A DNA stretch of 64,000 nt from NCBI RefSeq assembly GCF_024703995.1, contig NZ_JAMXQV010000008.1:62001-126000 (forward strand). Direction: 5' to 3'. Positions within the stretch are counted from its first letter, which is position 1. Every line of letters begins with the position of its first letter. The translations under genes were made by a program, and so were the position numbers. The stretch is from Amycolatopsis iheyensis. Lineage in GTDB: Bacteria > Actinomycetota > Actinomycetes > Mycobacteriales > Pseudonocardiaceae. Shown piece by piece: positions 24,493 through 34,929 of the stretch. The notes beneath the pieces were generated by a model. It did not search any database. It saw nothing but the letters and a program-made list of their open reading frames with translations, and had not been told where the DNA came from.

Positions 24493-24873
24493 CCGCTTGG
24501 CTCAGCCGCTGAGCACCGCCGCCCGGGGTGGGCCGGGCAGCGGATCGACCCTGGCGCACGGACGTCCGCGCGCCAGACACCGCGACCAACCGCTCAGCAC
24601 CGCCACCCGGGTGGGCGAGCGCGAGTCGATCGAGCCGGTGCCTCGTGCGCCGAAGACTCGTGACCACCCGGCTCGGGCACCGAGCACCACTACCCGGGGG
24701 TGGGCCGGGCAGCGGATCGACCCAGGTGCACGGACGTCCGCGCGCCAGACACCGCGACCAACCCGCTCAGCCGCCCACCGCCGCCCGGGGTGGGCCGGGC
24801 AGCGGATCGCCCTGGCGCCCGGACGTCCGCGCGCCAGACACCGCGACCAACCCACTCAGCCGCCCAGCACCGC
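24425..24873. repeat. Five imperfect tandem repeats (84-96 bp) joining two convergent gene ends
   Basis: A block beginning CCCGGGGTGGGCCGGGC recurs at about 24425, 24521, 24605, 24692 and 24783. Two unit types occur. Type A (units 1 and 3) carries GCGAGT-GATCGAGCCGG and matches the 3' end of the MBL gene. Type B (units 2, 4 and 5) carries GGACGTCCGCGCGCCAGACA, identical in all three. The last unit runs into the final codons of the oxidoreductase at 24856. The stretch 24493-24855 holds no gene; the array fills it. Confidence 0.85.
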
Positions 24874-26382
24874 CATCGCCGCGTTGTGGCCGGGGATGCC
24901 GCTGACACCACCTCCCCTCACGGCTCCCGCGCCGCACAGCAGCACGCGCTCGTGCGTGGTCTCCACGCCCCACCTACCTGCCTGGCCCGGGTCCGAGGCG
25001 AACGGCCAGGACAAGTCGCGGTGGAAGATGTGCCCGGCCGGCAGACCCAGCTCTGCCTCGAGGTCGAGCGGGGTCTTCGCCTCCACGCACGGCTTGCCGT
25101 CCGGGCCCTTCAGCAAGCAGTCCTCGATCGGTTCGGCCAGCACGCTGTCCAGCGAAGCCAGCGTCGCGCGCAACGCCGCTTCGCGCACCTCTTCGTTGCG
25201 CCCCTCGAAGAGCCGCGCGGGCATGTGCAAGCCGAACAACGTCAAGGTCTGCACCCCGGCCGCACGCTCGGCCGGGCCCAGGATCGACGGGTCCGTCAGC
25301 GAGTGGCAGTAGATCTCGCAGGGCGGCAGCGAGGGGATCCGCCCCGCCGCCGCCTCGCGATAGGCCGTCTCCAGCTGGGAGAACGTCTCGTTGACGTGGA
25401 AGGTGCCGCCGAACGCCTCCGCCGGGTCGACGGCCGGATCGCGCAGCCTCGGGAGCCGCGACAGCACCATGTTCACCTTCAGCTGGGCGCCTTCCGGCCG
25501 CTCCGGTGGCTCCTCGCCGAGCAGGCTCGCCAACGTCGCCGGCGCGACGTTCGCCAGCACGTGCCCGGCCCGGACGGCGAGTTCGGTGTCGCCGCGGCGA
25601 TACCGCACCTCGCCGTCCGGGTCGATCGCGAGGACCTCCGCGCCGGTCACCAGGCGCGCGCCCGCCGCGGCCGCCACCGCCGCCAGCGAGCCGGTGACCG
25701 CGCCCATGCCGCCGACCGGGACGTCCCAGTCGCCGGTGCCGTTGCCGATGACGTGGTAGAGCAGGCACCGGTTCTGCCGCAGGTCCTCACCACCGGCCGC
25801 CGCGAACGTGCCGATCAGCGCGTCGGTGAGGACGACTCCGCGCACGGTGTCGTCGGTGAACCACGACGTGAGTGTTTCGCCGATCGGGCGCTCGAACAGC
25901 AGTGACCACGCCTCGCCGCCGACCCGCTCCCGGAAGTCCACTTCGGACAGCAGTGGTTCGGTGAGCGTGCCGGCGACGCGCTCGGCCACGTGCCCCGTCA
26001 GCTCGTAGAACCGCTGCCAGGCCGCGAAGTCCGCTGTGGACCCCGTGACCGCGCGGAACGACGACGCTGTCCGATCGTCGTCACCCGTGTCGACAAGGAG
26101 ACCCGAGCCACCCGCCGGGGTGTACGACGACATCCGGCGTCGCCGCAGCTCGACGTCGAGCCCGAGGTCGGCCACGATCTTCCGGGGCAGCAGGCTGACG
26201 AGGTAGGAGTAGCGGGACAGCCGGACGTCGACGCCCTCGAACGCGCGGAAGGACACGGCGGCGCCACCGGTCTCCCCGCGTCGTTCGAGCACGAGCACCG
26301 ACCGGCCCGCCCGCGCCAGGTACGCGGCCGCCACCAGGCCGTTGTGCCCGCCGCCGACGACCACCACGTCGTAGGAATCCAT
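24856..26382 (-). CDS. NAD(P)/FAD-dependent oxidoreductase, PYROXD2/CrtI-like
   Basis: The 508-residue flavoprotein starts with VVVVGGGHNGLVAAAYLARAG, a dinucleotide-binding motif with the GHNGL variant seen in PYROXD2-like proteins. It ends with the phytoene desaturase-type C-terminal loop CGAGAVRGGGVSGIPGHNAAMAVL. No carotenoid synthesis genes are adjacent, so a carotenoid role is not supported, and the family function is largely unknown. GAGGAGGGG precedes the ATG at 26382. The C-terminal codons fall in the last unit of the tandem repeat array. Confidence 0.85.
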   Translation of the reverse strand: MDSYDVVVVGGGHNGLVAAAYLARAGRSVLVLERRGETGGAAVSFRAFEGVDVRLSRYSYLVSLLPRKIVADLGLDVELRRRRMSSYTPAGGSGLLVDTGDDDRTASSFRAVTGSTADFAAWQRFYELTGHVAERVAGTLTEPLLSEVDFRERVGGEAWSLLFERPIGETLTSWFTDDTVRGVVLTDALIGTFAAAGGEDLRQNRCLLYHVIGNGTGDWDVPVGGMGAVTGSLAAVAAAAGARLVTGAEVLAIDPDGEVRYRRGDTELAVRAGHVLANVAPATLASLLGEEPPERPEGAQLKVNMVLSRLPRLRDPAVDPAEAFGGTFHVNETFSQLETAYREAAAGRIPSLPPCEIYCHSLTDPSILGPAERAAGVQTLTLFGLHMPARLFEGRNEEVREAALRATLASLDSVLAEPIEDCLLKGPDGKPCVEAKTPLDLEAELGLPAGHIFHRDLSWPFASDPGQAGRWGVETTHERVLLCGAGAVRGGGVSGIPGHNAAMAVLGG

Positions 26383-26654
26383 CCGCCCCTCCTCGTCAGA
26401 GCCTGCCCTTTCATCGTGGTCATGCCCGTCGGCGGAATTCAAGGAAACGTCGCGAACGGTCCTTTCGCGCTATTCGGTTGCGCGGAGCGTGACCGGTCCG
26501 GCAAGCTTGTCCGCAACCGGCAGGGAGCCGGGGTGTGGAGAGCGGAGGTGCCTGTCGTGATGGATGTCCGGGCCCTTTCGCGCCCTCACCCACCCGCCCC
26601 CCGAGGCTGAGCACACGCCTGGTGGGGCATCCCTGATCGAGGAGAAACCCACCA

Positions 26655-27614
26655 GTGCGCCAGCACGATCACGAAGATTTCGACGTTCCCGATGAACGCC
26701 CCGCCCGTCGCCGTGCGCAAGCCGCCCGCCGGGGCCGGCTCGCCGAGCCCACGCGCAGCGGACGCCTCACCGAAGGCGAACGCGTCCGGCTCGCCAAGCT
26801 CCGCGAAGACGCCTACACCGAAGCCCGGCTCCTGCCCGAGGGCACCGACCGCTGGTCCACCTGGGACGACGCCGAACACGGTCCGTTACCCCGGCCGGAC
26901 TGGGTCGTCACCGAGCTCGCCGCGGCCGACACCGACCTCGGCGTCCTCAAGACCGGCAAGGAGGCCGACGTCCACCTGCTGCGGCGCGGCCTGCCCGACA
27001 CCCCGGGCACGCTGCACGCGGCGAAGCGCTACCGCAGCGACGAACACAAGCTGTTCCACCGCGACGCGGGCTACCTCGAAGGACGGCGGATGCGCCGCTC
27101 CCGCGAGAACCGCGCGATGGCGCAGCGGAGCGCCTTCGGCCGCAACCTGATCGCCGAACAGTGGGCCGTCGCGGAGTTCGCCGCGTTGAGTCGCTTGTGG
27201 ACGATCGGCGCGCCGGTGCCGTACCCGGTGCAGCGCAACGGCACCGAACTGCTCCTGGAGTTCCTCGGCGACGACGACGGCACGGCCGCGCCCCGCCTGG
27301 CTCAGGTGCGCCCGGAGCCGGACGAGCTCGAGGACCTCTGGTCGCAGGCCACCTCGGCGCTGGAACTGCTCGCCTCCGAAGGGCTCGCGCACGGCGACCT
27401 CTCGGCGTACAACGTCCTGCTGCACCGGGGCAAGCTGGTGGTGATCGACCTGCCCCAGGTGGTCGACGTCGTGGCCAACCCCGGCGGCCTGGAGTTCCTC
27501 GCGCGGGACGTGCGCAACCTCGCCGGCTGGTTCCACAGCCGGGGCCTCGGCGAGCACGTCACGAAGACCGACGAGCTCCTGGCGGATCTCGTTTCCGCCG
27601 CCGGGCTCGGCTGA
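26655..27614 (+). CDS. RIO1-like atypical serine kinase
   Basis: This 319-residue protein has RIO kinase features. These are the flexible nucleotide loop KTGKEADVHLL (about 99-109), the lysine in HAAKRYR (Lys124), the catalytic loop HGDLSAYNVLLH (about 246-257) and the metal loop VVIDLPQVVD. The N-terminal 45 residues are charged and probably disordered. RIO kinases act in ribosome maturation in eukaryotes and archaea; bacterial members are little studied. The start is a GTG with GAGGAGAAA nine nt upstream. The 270 nt before it hold no clear gene, only a presumed promoter region for this and the divergent oxidoreductase. Confidence 0.88.
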   Translation: MRQHDHEDFDVPDERPARRRAQAARRGRLAEPTRSGRLTEGERVRLAKLREDAYTEARLLPEGTDRWSTWDDAEHGPLPRPDWVVTELAAADTDLGVLKTGKEADVHLLRRGLPDTPGTLHAAKRYRSDEHKLFHRDAGYLEGRRMRRSRENRAMAQRSAFGRNLIAEQWAVAEFAALSRLWTIGAPVPYPVQRNGTELLLEFLGDDDGTAAPRLAQVRPEPDELEDLWSQATSALELLASEGLAHGDLSAYNVLLHRGKLVVIDLPQVVDVVANPGGLEFLARDVRNLAGWFHSRGLGEHVTKTDELLADLVSAAGLG

Positions 27615-27939
27615 TTCCGCGGCGGCGTCGCGGATGTGGCACGGAACACGTCTGCGACGCCGCCCACAACCGGTTACCTCCATGCGGAGGACCAGGCCAC
27701 CCTCAGGTACTATCGATTCAGACCGCAACCGGCGGCGTGGATGTAGTTGGTGTCCGTCGCCTCCAGAGCTACCGAAAGCTCGCGGTGATCCGTAATCCCA
27801 AGCGGCGCGCAGTGTCGGAAAAGCGCAAGACACAGTGTGCCGGGTCCGTCCCTGTGAACGCCCACCGCACACCATCTTGCCCTGCCTGCGCGCGGGGAGC
27901 CCGGGCCTCCTTGTGACGAACCACGTCCGAGAGGCATTT
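27615..27939 (+). promoter_or_regulatory. Long leader region of the DEAD-box helicase gene
   Basis: This 325-nt gap has no convincing gene. A TACTAT hexamer at 27708-27713 could be a -10, giving a leader of roughly 220 nt. The leader is less GC-rich than the coding sequence around it. A short reading frame (about 27736-27916, ending in TGA, with the pieces YRKLAVIRNPKRRAV and a CPAC) runs to 24 nt before the helicase start. Long leaders are common for DEAD-box and cold-shock genes, so post-transcriptional control is plausible. No known riboswitch fold was recognised. Confidence 0.4.
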
Positions 27940-29544
<1,605 letters not shown>

Positions 29545-29554
29545 GTTTCCCCTT

Positions 29555-29589
29555 CGGAAGCCCCGGACCTCCGCGGTCCGGGGCTTCCG
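29555..29589 (+). terminator. Strong hairpin after the helicase gene
   Basis: The 14-bp arms GGAAGCCCCGGACC (29556-29569) and GGTCCGGGGCTTCC (29575-29588) are exactly complementary around a 5-nt loop, with one more pair outside. It begins 11 nt after the helicase stop. A short T-run follows a few bases later (GTTTCC). Confidence 0.85.
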
Positions 29590-29645
29590 GCGTTTCCGGG
29601 CCCTGGGTCGCGGCCGCGCGAAGCCCGGATGCGAGACTGCGGGAC

Positions 29646-30821
29646 GTGACTACGCCGCCGACGCTCCCGCCCGACGAGGTTTTCGACTGGCTCGACACCG
29701 AGGCGGAGAAGCGCGCGAACGCCGGGCTCGTGCGGCAGCTGCGGCCGCGTCCCGCGCAGGCGGACGAGCTGGACCTGGCCGGGAACGACTACCTCGGGCT
29801 GGCCCGCGACAAGCGTGTCGCCGGAGCCGCCGCGGCCGCCGCGTTGCGCTGGGGCGCCGGGTCGACGGGCTCCCGGCTCGTCACCGGGTCGACCGAGCTG
29901 CACACCGAGCTGGAGCTCGAGCTCGCCCGGTTCTGCGGCGCGCAGGCGGCATTGGTGTTCTCGTCCGGCTTCACGGCGAACCTGGGCGCGGTGACGGCGT
30001 TGTCCGGGGCCGAGTCGGCGATCGTCACCGACAAGTACATCCACGCGTCGCTGATCGAGGGCTGCCGGCTCTCGCGGGCCGACGTCGCCGCGGTCACGCA
30101 CTCGACGCCGTCGGCGATCAAGCACGCGCTTTCGACGCGTCGCAAGCCGCGCGCGCTCGTGGTGACGGACTCGGTGTTCTCGGTCGACGGTGACCTCGCG
30201 CCGCTCGAGGAGCTGGCGGGGATCTGCCGCGCACACGGCGCGGCGATGGTGGTCGACGACGCGCACGGCTTCGGCGTCCTGGGTGACGGTGGCCGGGGCG
30301 CGGTGCACGCGGCCGGGCTGTCGGGCGCGCCCGACGTCGTCACGACGTTGACGCTGTCGAAGTCGCTCGGGGCTCAGGGCGGGGCGGTCGTCGGGCCGCG
30401 GCGGGTGATCAAGCACCTCGTGGACACGGCGCGCAGCTTCATCTTCGACACCGCTTTGGCGCCCGCTAGCGCGGCGGCCGCGTTGGCTGCGCTGCACGCG
30501 TTGAAGGAGGAGCCGGGGCTGGCCGGGAAGGTGCTCGAGAACGCGGGCAACCTGGCGATGTCGTTGAAGGCGGCCGGGTTGACGGCGAGCGTGCCGGACG
30601 CGGCGGTGATTTCGGTGCAGGCGCCGTCGGCGGAGACCGCGGTGGCCTGGGCGGCGGCGTGTGCGGAGCAGGGCATCCGCGTCGGGTGCTTCCGGCCGCC
30701 GTCGGTGCCGGACGGGATCTCGCGGCTGCGGCTGACGGTGCGGGCCGACCTCACGGAGTCCGATGTGGACCGTGCGGTGAAGGTGATCACGGCGACGGCA
30801 CCGCGAGGCGCGACCTCCTGA
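29646..30821 (+). CDS. bioF: 8-amino-7-oxononanoate synthase (BioF-like)
   Basis: The 391-residue PLP enzyme of the alpha-oxoamine synthase family condenses alanine and pimeloyl-CoA/ACP in biotin synthesis. Landmarks are LDLAGNDYLGLA, GSTGSRLVTGSTELH, FSSGFTANLG, DSVFSVDGD, VDDAHGFGVLG and the cofactor lysine in TLSKSLGAQGG. C-terminal motifs are intact. The GTG at 29646 follows GAGACT by seven nt. No other biotin genes are in the window, so it is either a detached bioF or a related acyl-CoA:amino acid synthase; BioF is favoured by length and motifs. Confidence 0.85.
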   Translation: MTTPPTLPPDEVFDWLDTEAEKRANAGLVRQLRPRPAQADELDLAGNDYLGLARDKRVAGAAAAAALRWGAGSTGSRLVTGSTELHTELELELARFCGAQAALVFSSGFTANLGAVTALSGAESAIVTDKYIHASLIEGCRLSRADVAAVTHSTPSAIKHALSTRRKPRALVVTDSVFSVDGDLAPLEELAGICRAHGAAMVVDDAHGFGVLGDGGRGAVHAAGLSGAPDVVTTLTLSKSLGAQGGAVVGPRRVIKHLVDTARSFIFDTALAPASAAAALAALHALKEEPGLAGKVLENAGNLAMSLKAAGLTASVPDAAVISVQAPSAETAVAWAAACAEQGIRVGCFRPPSVPDGISRLRLTVRADLTESDVDRAVKVITATAPRGATS

Positions 30822-30823
30822 GC

Positions 30824-30935
30824 CGTACCCGGACGGTCGGCTCGCGTACCCGCACGGTCGGCTCGCGTACCGGACGGTCGGCTCGCGTATCTGGACGGTC
30901 GGCTCGTGTGCCTGGACAGTCGGCTCGCGTGCTCG
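30824..30935. repeat. Tandem copies of GGACGGTCGGCTCGCGTACC-like unit
   Basis: Five imperfect copies of a roughly 20-25 bp unit built on GGACGGTCGGCTCGCGTA lie right after the bioF stop. The spacing is short and slightly uneven. The gap 30822-31096 has no gene; this array and the next fill it. Confidence 0.85.
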
Positions 30936-30948
30936 AACCCGGAACTCG

Positions 30949-31086
30949 CGTGATTCGAGGCCGAACTCGCGTGATTGGGGCCGGAACTCGCGTGATTGCG
31001 GCGGAACTCGCGTGATCAGGCGGGCTTCTCGTGTGATTGGGGAGGCATCACGTGTGATTGGAGGGGCATCATGCGTGATTGGGGGG
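30949..31086. repeat. Tandem copies of GGAACTCGCGTGATTG-like unit
   Basis: About seven copies of a 16-22 bp unit follow the previous array. The first four keep GAACTCGCGTGATT; the later ones decay to TCTCGTGTGATTGG, CATCACGTGTGATTGG and CATCATGCGTGATTGG. The gradient from conserved to degenerate copies suggests growth from one end. It ends beside the stop of the convergent GNAT gene. Confidence 0.85.
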
Positions 31087-31096
31087 TCGACTCGGG

Positions 31097-31531
31097 TTAG
31101 GTCGGGAGGCGGCGCATGCGGATGTGGGGGATTCCGTCGTCGTCGGCGTACTCTGCGCCTTCCGCTATGAAGCCGTAGCGCGCGTAGAAGCCCTGGACGT
31201 ACGTTTGGGCGTCCAGGACGTACTCGCCTGGGACCGTGAGGGCCGCGTCCATCAGGCGGGCCGCCAGGCCGCAGCCGCGGGAGGCCGCCGCCGTCACCAC
31301 TCGGCCGATGCGGCGGATGCCGCCCGGGTCGGCCAGCACGCGCAGGTACGACGTCACGCCCGTGGTGTTGGCGAACCACAGGTGCCGGGTGTCCGGGTGC
31401 AGGTCACGGCCGTCGAGCTCCGGGTACGCGGCCTTCTGCTCCACCACGAACACGTCCACGCGCAGGCGGAGGATGTCGTGCAGCTGGGCGGCGGTCAGTT
31501 CGGGCCCGGTCGCGTCGTGCAGGGTCGGCAT
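31097..31531 (-). CDS. ElaA-like GNAT acetyltransferase
   Basis: The 144-residue protein follows the ElaA pattern: LHDILRLRVDVFVVEQKAAYPELDGRDLHP at the front, an acetyl-CoA loop GRVVTAAASRGCGLAARLMDAAL, and a closing DAQTYVQGFYARYGFIAEG. ElaA proteins are small GNAT enzymes of unsettled substrate. The start is an ATG with the hexamer TAAGCA six nt upstream. It lies 19 nt after the serine protease gene in the same direction and may be read with it. Confidence 0.85.
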   Translation of the reverse strand: MPTLHDATGPELTAAQLHDILRLRVDVFVVEQKAAYPELDGRDLHPDTRHLWFANTTGVTSYLRVLADPGGIRRIGRVVTAAASRGCGLAARLMDAALTVPGEYVLDAQTYVQGFYARYGFIAEGAEYADDDGIPHIRMRRLPT

Positions 31532-31550
31532 GGTCCCTGCTTACCACGCG

Positions 31551-32363
31551 TCAGAAAATGCGCGACTTGGCCTGGGCCTGGATGTCGTCGACGTACGCCG
31601 ACACTCGCGTGTAGACGCCCGGCTTGCCCGCTTTGCCGCAGCCGTCGCCGAAGGAGACGATGCCGATCAGCGTGTCGCCCACCACCAGCGGGCCGCCGGA
31701 ATCGCCCTGGCAGGCGTCGACGCCGCCCTTCTCGTAGCCCGCGCACACCATCGTCTTCTGGTCGTACATCGAGTAGTCGGAACGGCAGTCACTGTCCGAG
31801 ACCACCGGGACCTGCGCGCTGCGCAGGTAGTCGGACCGGGCGCCGCCGTCGGCGACGCGGCCCCAGCCCAGCACCGTCGCCTGCGTGCCCGCGCTGTATG
31901 CCGCGGCGTCCCCGCTGTCCGGCAGCTTCGCGGGCCGGTAGTCCAGCTGACCGCGGACGGTCAGCACCGCCACGTCGTCGCCCTGCGTCGGGTCGCTGTA
32001 GCCCTTGCTGATCCAGATCTTGGACACGCTCAGCACGTCACCCTCGTCGGTGCGCTTGTCCTCGCGGCCGGCCACCACGTGCATCTCCTGCTTCGCGACC
32101 GCCTTCGCGCAGTGCGCGGCCGTCGCGACCGCGGTGGAGCTCACGATCACCGCGCCGCAGAACTGGTTGCCGCCGCCATCGGTCAGGTACACCGCGTACG
32201 GGTGATCCGACAGCGAAGCCTTGTCGCCGCCGACAATGCGGGGCTGGTTCGCCGAAGCCGGGTCCGCCGACGCCGCGCCGGCCACGACCGGGACGACCAC
32301 CGCGGCGACGGCGAGGAGCGCGCCGCTCGCGAGCAGCAGGGTACGACGGGACTTCACGGCCAT
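31551..32363 (-). CDS. Secreted trypsin-like serine protease (S1)
   Basis: The 270-residue protein has a signal peptide (about 1-33: basic start, hydrophobic core, ASA). A short propeptide leads to the activation site IVGG at 43-46. The catalytic triad is His84 (TAAHC), Asp130 (DDVAVL) and Ser222 (GDSGGP). Asp216, six residues before the serine, predicts trypsin-like cleavage after Arg or Lys. Six cysteines can form three disulfides. It is a complete extracellular protease, probably for nutrition or processing of other secreted proteins. Confidence 0.92.
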   Translation of the reverse strand: MAVKSRRTLLLASGALLAVAAVVVPVVAGAASADPASANQPRIVGGDKASLSDHPYAVYLTDGGGNQFCGAVIVSSTAVATAAHCAKAVAKQEMHVVAGREDKRTDEGDVLSVSKIWISKGYSDPTQGDDVAVLTVRGQLDYRPAKLPDSGDAAAYSAGTQATVLGWGRVADGGARSDYLRSAQVPVVSDSDCRSDYSMYDQKTMVCAGYEKGGVDACQGDSGGPLVVGDTLIGIVSFGDGCGKAGKPGVYTRVSAYVDDIQAQAKSRIF

Positions 32364-32530
32364 GGGTTCTTCCCCTCTTCACAGCAGCACAGGGCAACAG
32401 CACTCGGCACCCGGACGACTCCGGTGCGTGAACGATGCGCGCTCAATACCCTAATCCGAGGGGGCCCAAAACGGTGTCACTGGAACGGGTGGACTCCGCG
32501 CTCACGCACCGCCTCTGCGAAGCTGGAGGA

Positions 32531-33394
32531 ATGCGACGGAGAGCGACGATCACCGCCGGGGCGGCCATGGCCCTGCTCCTGGCCGCGTGCACGTCGGAAG
32601 GGCCGTCGACGCCGCAACCCGCGCCCGTCACGCCCCCGCCCGCCATGACCGTCACCCGGACCACGACCCCGCCGCCCGTGACGTCGAAGGCCCCGGTTGT
32701 CACCTGGCAGGTGGGTGCCCGGCCGCTCCCCCGCCGCCCGGACGGGTTCGGCGAGATCGAGCCGACGCCACCCGAACTGGTGAACCGGGCACTTCCGACA
32801 AAAGACCTCCTGCCGCCACCGGCCGGCGGCAAGTACGCCTCGACGATCAGCGCGGTGCCCGCCGACGTCCTCGCGCGCAGCACCTGGCAGCCCGCCTGCC
32901 CGGTCAAGGCCACCGACCTGCGCTACCTCACCATGGCGTTCTGGGGCTTCGACGGCCGCGCGCACACCGGCGAGATGCTGGTCAACGCCACCGGCGCCGC
33001 CGGGATCACCAGGGTCTTCGGGCAGCTCTTCGCGGCGCACTTCCCGCTCGAAGAGATGCGCGTGACCAGCCCCGCCGAGCTGACCGCGCCGCCGACCGGC
33101 GACGGCAACACCACCAGCGCGTTCGTCTGCCGCCCGGCCCGCGGGCAGACGAGCTGGTCGGCGCACGCCTACGGGCTCGCCGTCGACGTCAACCCGTTCT
33201 GCAACCCCTACACCCAGGGCGACCTGGTGCTGCCCGAACTGGCCTCGGCCTACCTCGACCGTTCGCGCGCGAAGCCGGGCATGGTCCTGGCCGGCGACCC
33301 GACGATCCGCGCGTTCGCCGCGATCGGGTGGAGCTGGGGCGGCGCCTGGACCAGCCCGAAGGACCGGATGCACTTCACCGCCAACGGCCACTGA
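32531..33394 (+). CDS. Lipoprotein M15-type peptidase (VanY-like)
   Basis: The 287-residue protein has a lipoprotein signal ending in the lipobox LLAAC (Cys20). A proline/threonine-rich linker (about 25-60) leads to an M15 metallopeptidase domain. Zinc-site motifs are SAHAYGLAVDVNPFCNPY-type (SxHxxGxAxD) and DRMHF near the C-terminus. Family members cut D-Ala-D-Ala or L-Ala-D-Glu bonds in peptidoglycan. The expected site of action is the outer face of the membrane. GGAGGA directly precedes the ATG at 32531; the open frame to 32435 is an extension. Confidence 0.85.
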   Translation: MRRRATITAGAAMALLLAACTSEGPSTPQPAPVTPPPAMTVTRTTTPPPVTSKAPVVTWQVGARPLPRRPDGFGEIEPTPPELVNRALPTKDLLPPPAGGKYASTISAVPADVLARSTWQPACPVKATDLRYLTMAFWGFDGRAHTGEMLVNATGAAGITRVFGQLFAAHFPLEEMRVTSPAELTAPPTGDGNTTSAFVCRPARGQTSWSAHAYGLAVDVNPFCNPYTQGDLVLPELASAYLDRSRAKPGMVLAGDPTIRAFAAIGWSWGGAWTSPKDRMHFTANGH

Positions 33395-33489
33395 CCACGT
33401 AATACGACGTTAAGCACAATGGGGAACACCGGCCTCGCGGCGACGGTTGGCTAGGGTGAGTCGACCGGACCTAGCCCGCGGAGGATGCA

Positions 33490-34884
33490 GTGCCCCACTA
33501 CGACCTGGTGATCGTCGGGACGGGATCGGGGAACTCGATCCTCGGCCCGGAGTTCGCCGGCAAGAAGACGGCGATCGTGGAGAAGGGCACCTTCGGTGGC
33601 ACCTGCCTGAACGTCGGCTGCATCCCGACCAAGATGTTCGTGTACGCCGCCGACGTCGCGTACACGCCTTCGCACAGCGCCAAGTACGGCGTCGACGAAG
33701 AGCTGAAGGGCGTGCGCTGGCGCGACATCCGCGACCGGATCTTCGGCCGGATCGACCCGATCGCCGCCGGTGGCGCGGAGTACCGCCGCAGCCACGAGGA
33801 CAACAAGGACGTCGACGTCTACGAGGGCACCGCCCGCTTCACCGGGCACAAGGAGCTGCGGGTCAGCTTCGCCGACGGCCGCCCCGACGAGGTGCTGACC
33901 GCCGAGAAGTTCGTGCTCGCCGCCGGCGGGCGGCCGGTCATCCCGGACATCCCGGGCCTGACCGAGGTCGGCTACCACACCTCGGACACGGTGATGCGGC
34001 TCGACGAGCTGCCCGAACGCATCGTCATCCTCGGCGGCGGCTACATCGCGGCCGAGTTCGCGCACGTCTTCGCGTCCTTCGGCGTGCAGGTCACGCTGGT
34101 GAACCGGTCGGGGCGGCTGCTGCGCTCCGAGGACGAGGACGTCAGCGCGCGGTTCACCGAGCTGGCTTCGGAACGCTTCGACGTCCGCCTCGAGCGCAAG
34201 ACCGTCCGGGCCCGCAAGACGAGCGACGGCGTCGCGCTGGACCTCGAAGGGCCCCACGGCGCCGAGACCGTCGAGGCCGACCTGCTGCTGATCGCCACCG
34301 GTCGCAAGCCGAACTCCGACACCCTCGACGTCGCCGCGACCGGAGTGACCACAATGGACAGTGGGCACGTCGTGGTCGACGACTACCAGGAGACGGTGGT
34401 CGAAGGCATCTACGCGCTCGGCGACCTGTCCTCGCCGCACGAGCTGAAGCACGTCGCGAACCACGAAGCCCGGGTGGTCCAGCACAACCTGACGCACCCG
34501 GACGAGCGGATCACCGCCGACCACCGGTTCGTGCCGCACGCGGTGTTCACCCACCCGCAGGTCGCCTCCGTCGGGCTCACCGAGCAGAAGGCCCGCGAAA
34601 AGGGCGTCTCGTACGTGACGTCGAAGCAGGACTACGCCGGCATCGCCTACGGCTGGGCGATGGAGGACACGACGGGCTTCGCGAAGCTGCTCGCGGACCC
34701 GGCGACCGGCAAGCTGCTGGGCGCGCACATCATCGGGCCGCAGGCGTCGTCGGTGATCCAGCCGCTGATCCAGGCGATGAGCTTCGGCCAGGACGCGCGA
34801 AGCATCGCCCGCGGGCAGTACTGGATCCACCCGGCGATGCCGGAGCTGATCGAGAACGCCCTGCTCAACCTGCCGCTGGACTGA
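33490..34884 (+). CDS. mtr: Mycothione reductase
   Basis: The 464-residue flavoprotein disulfide reductase keeps the thiol mycothiol reduced using NADPH. The redox pair is Cys39/Cys44 in GGTCLNVGCIPTKM. The NADPH motif is GGGYIAAEFAHVF, and the second FAD motif is GIYALGDLSSPHELKHVANHEARV. The C-terminal catalytic pair sits in YWIHPAMPELIENAL. The short LVIVGTGSGNSIL start is typical of Mtr rather than lipoamide dehydrogenase or mercuric reductase. It begins with GTG after GGAGGATG. Its presence marks an actinobacterium that uses mycothiol. Confidence 0.95.
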   Translation: MPHYDLVIVGTGSGNSILGPEFAGKKTAIVEKGTFGGTCLNVGCIPTKMFVYAADVAYTPSHSAKYGVDEELKGVRWRDIRDRIFGRIDPIAAGGAEYRRSHEDNKDVDVYEGTARFTGHKELRVSFADGRPDEVLTAEKFVLAAGGRPVIPDIPGLTEVGYHTSDTVMRLDELPERIVILGGGYIAAEFAHVFASFGVQVTLVNRSGRLLRSEDEDVSARFTELASERFDVRLERKTVRARKTSDGVALDLEGPHGAETVEADLLLIATGRKPNSDTLDVAATGVTTMDSGHVVVDDYQETVVEGIYALGDLSSPHELKHVANHEARVVQHNLTHPDERITADHRFVPHAVFTHPQVASVGLTEQKAREKGVSYVTSKQDYAGIAYGWAMEDTTGFAKLLADPATGKLLGAHIIGPQASSVIQPLIQAMSFGQDARSIARGQYWIHPAMPELIENALLNLPLD

Positions 34885-34888
34885 GTCA

Positions 34889-34923
34889 CCGCGGGCCGAG
34901 CGGGGTGACCGCCCGGCCCGCGG
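34889..34923. terminator. Bidirectional hairpin between mtr and the protease gene
   Basis: CCGCGGGCCG (34889-34898) pairs with CGGCCCGCGG (34914-34923). The structure fills the 45-nt gap between the convergent mtr stop (34884) and the protease stop (34930), so it can serve both. Confidence 0.7.
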
Positions 34924-34929
34924 GAGTCC

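Noticed and set aside
24856..26382. Carotenoid phytoene desaturase (crtI)
   Set aside because: The FAD motif is the GHNGL variant and no crt genes are near; a PYROXD2-like oxidoreductase fits better.
27835..27939. Longer N-terminus of the DEAD-box helicase
   Set aside because: The extra 35 residues do not resemble the family; a GTG with GAGAGG upstream lies at 27940.
30824..31086. CRISPR or ncRNA gene
   Set aside because: Units are contiguous, short and decaying; no spacers, promoter or conserved fold could be seen.
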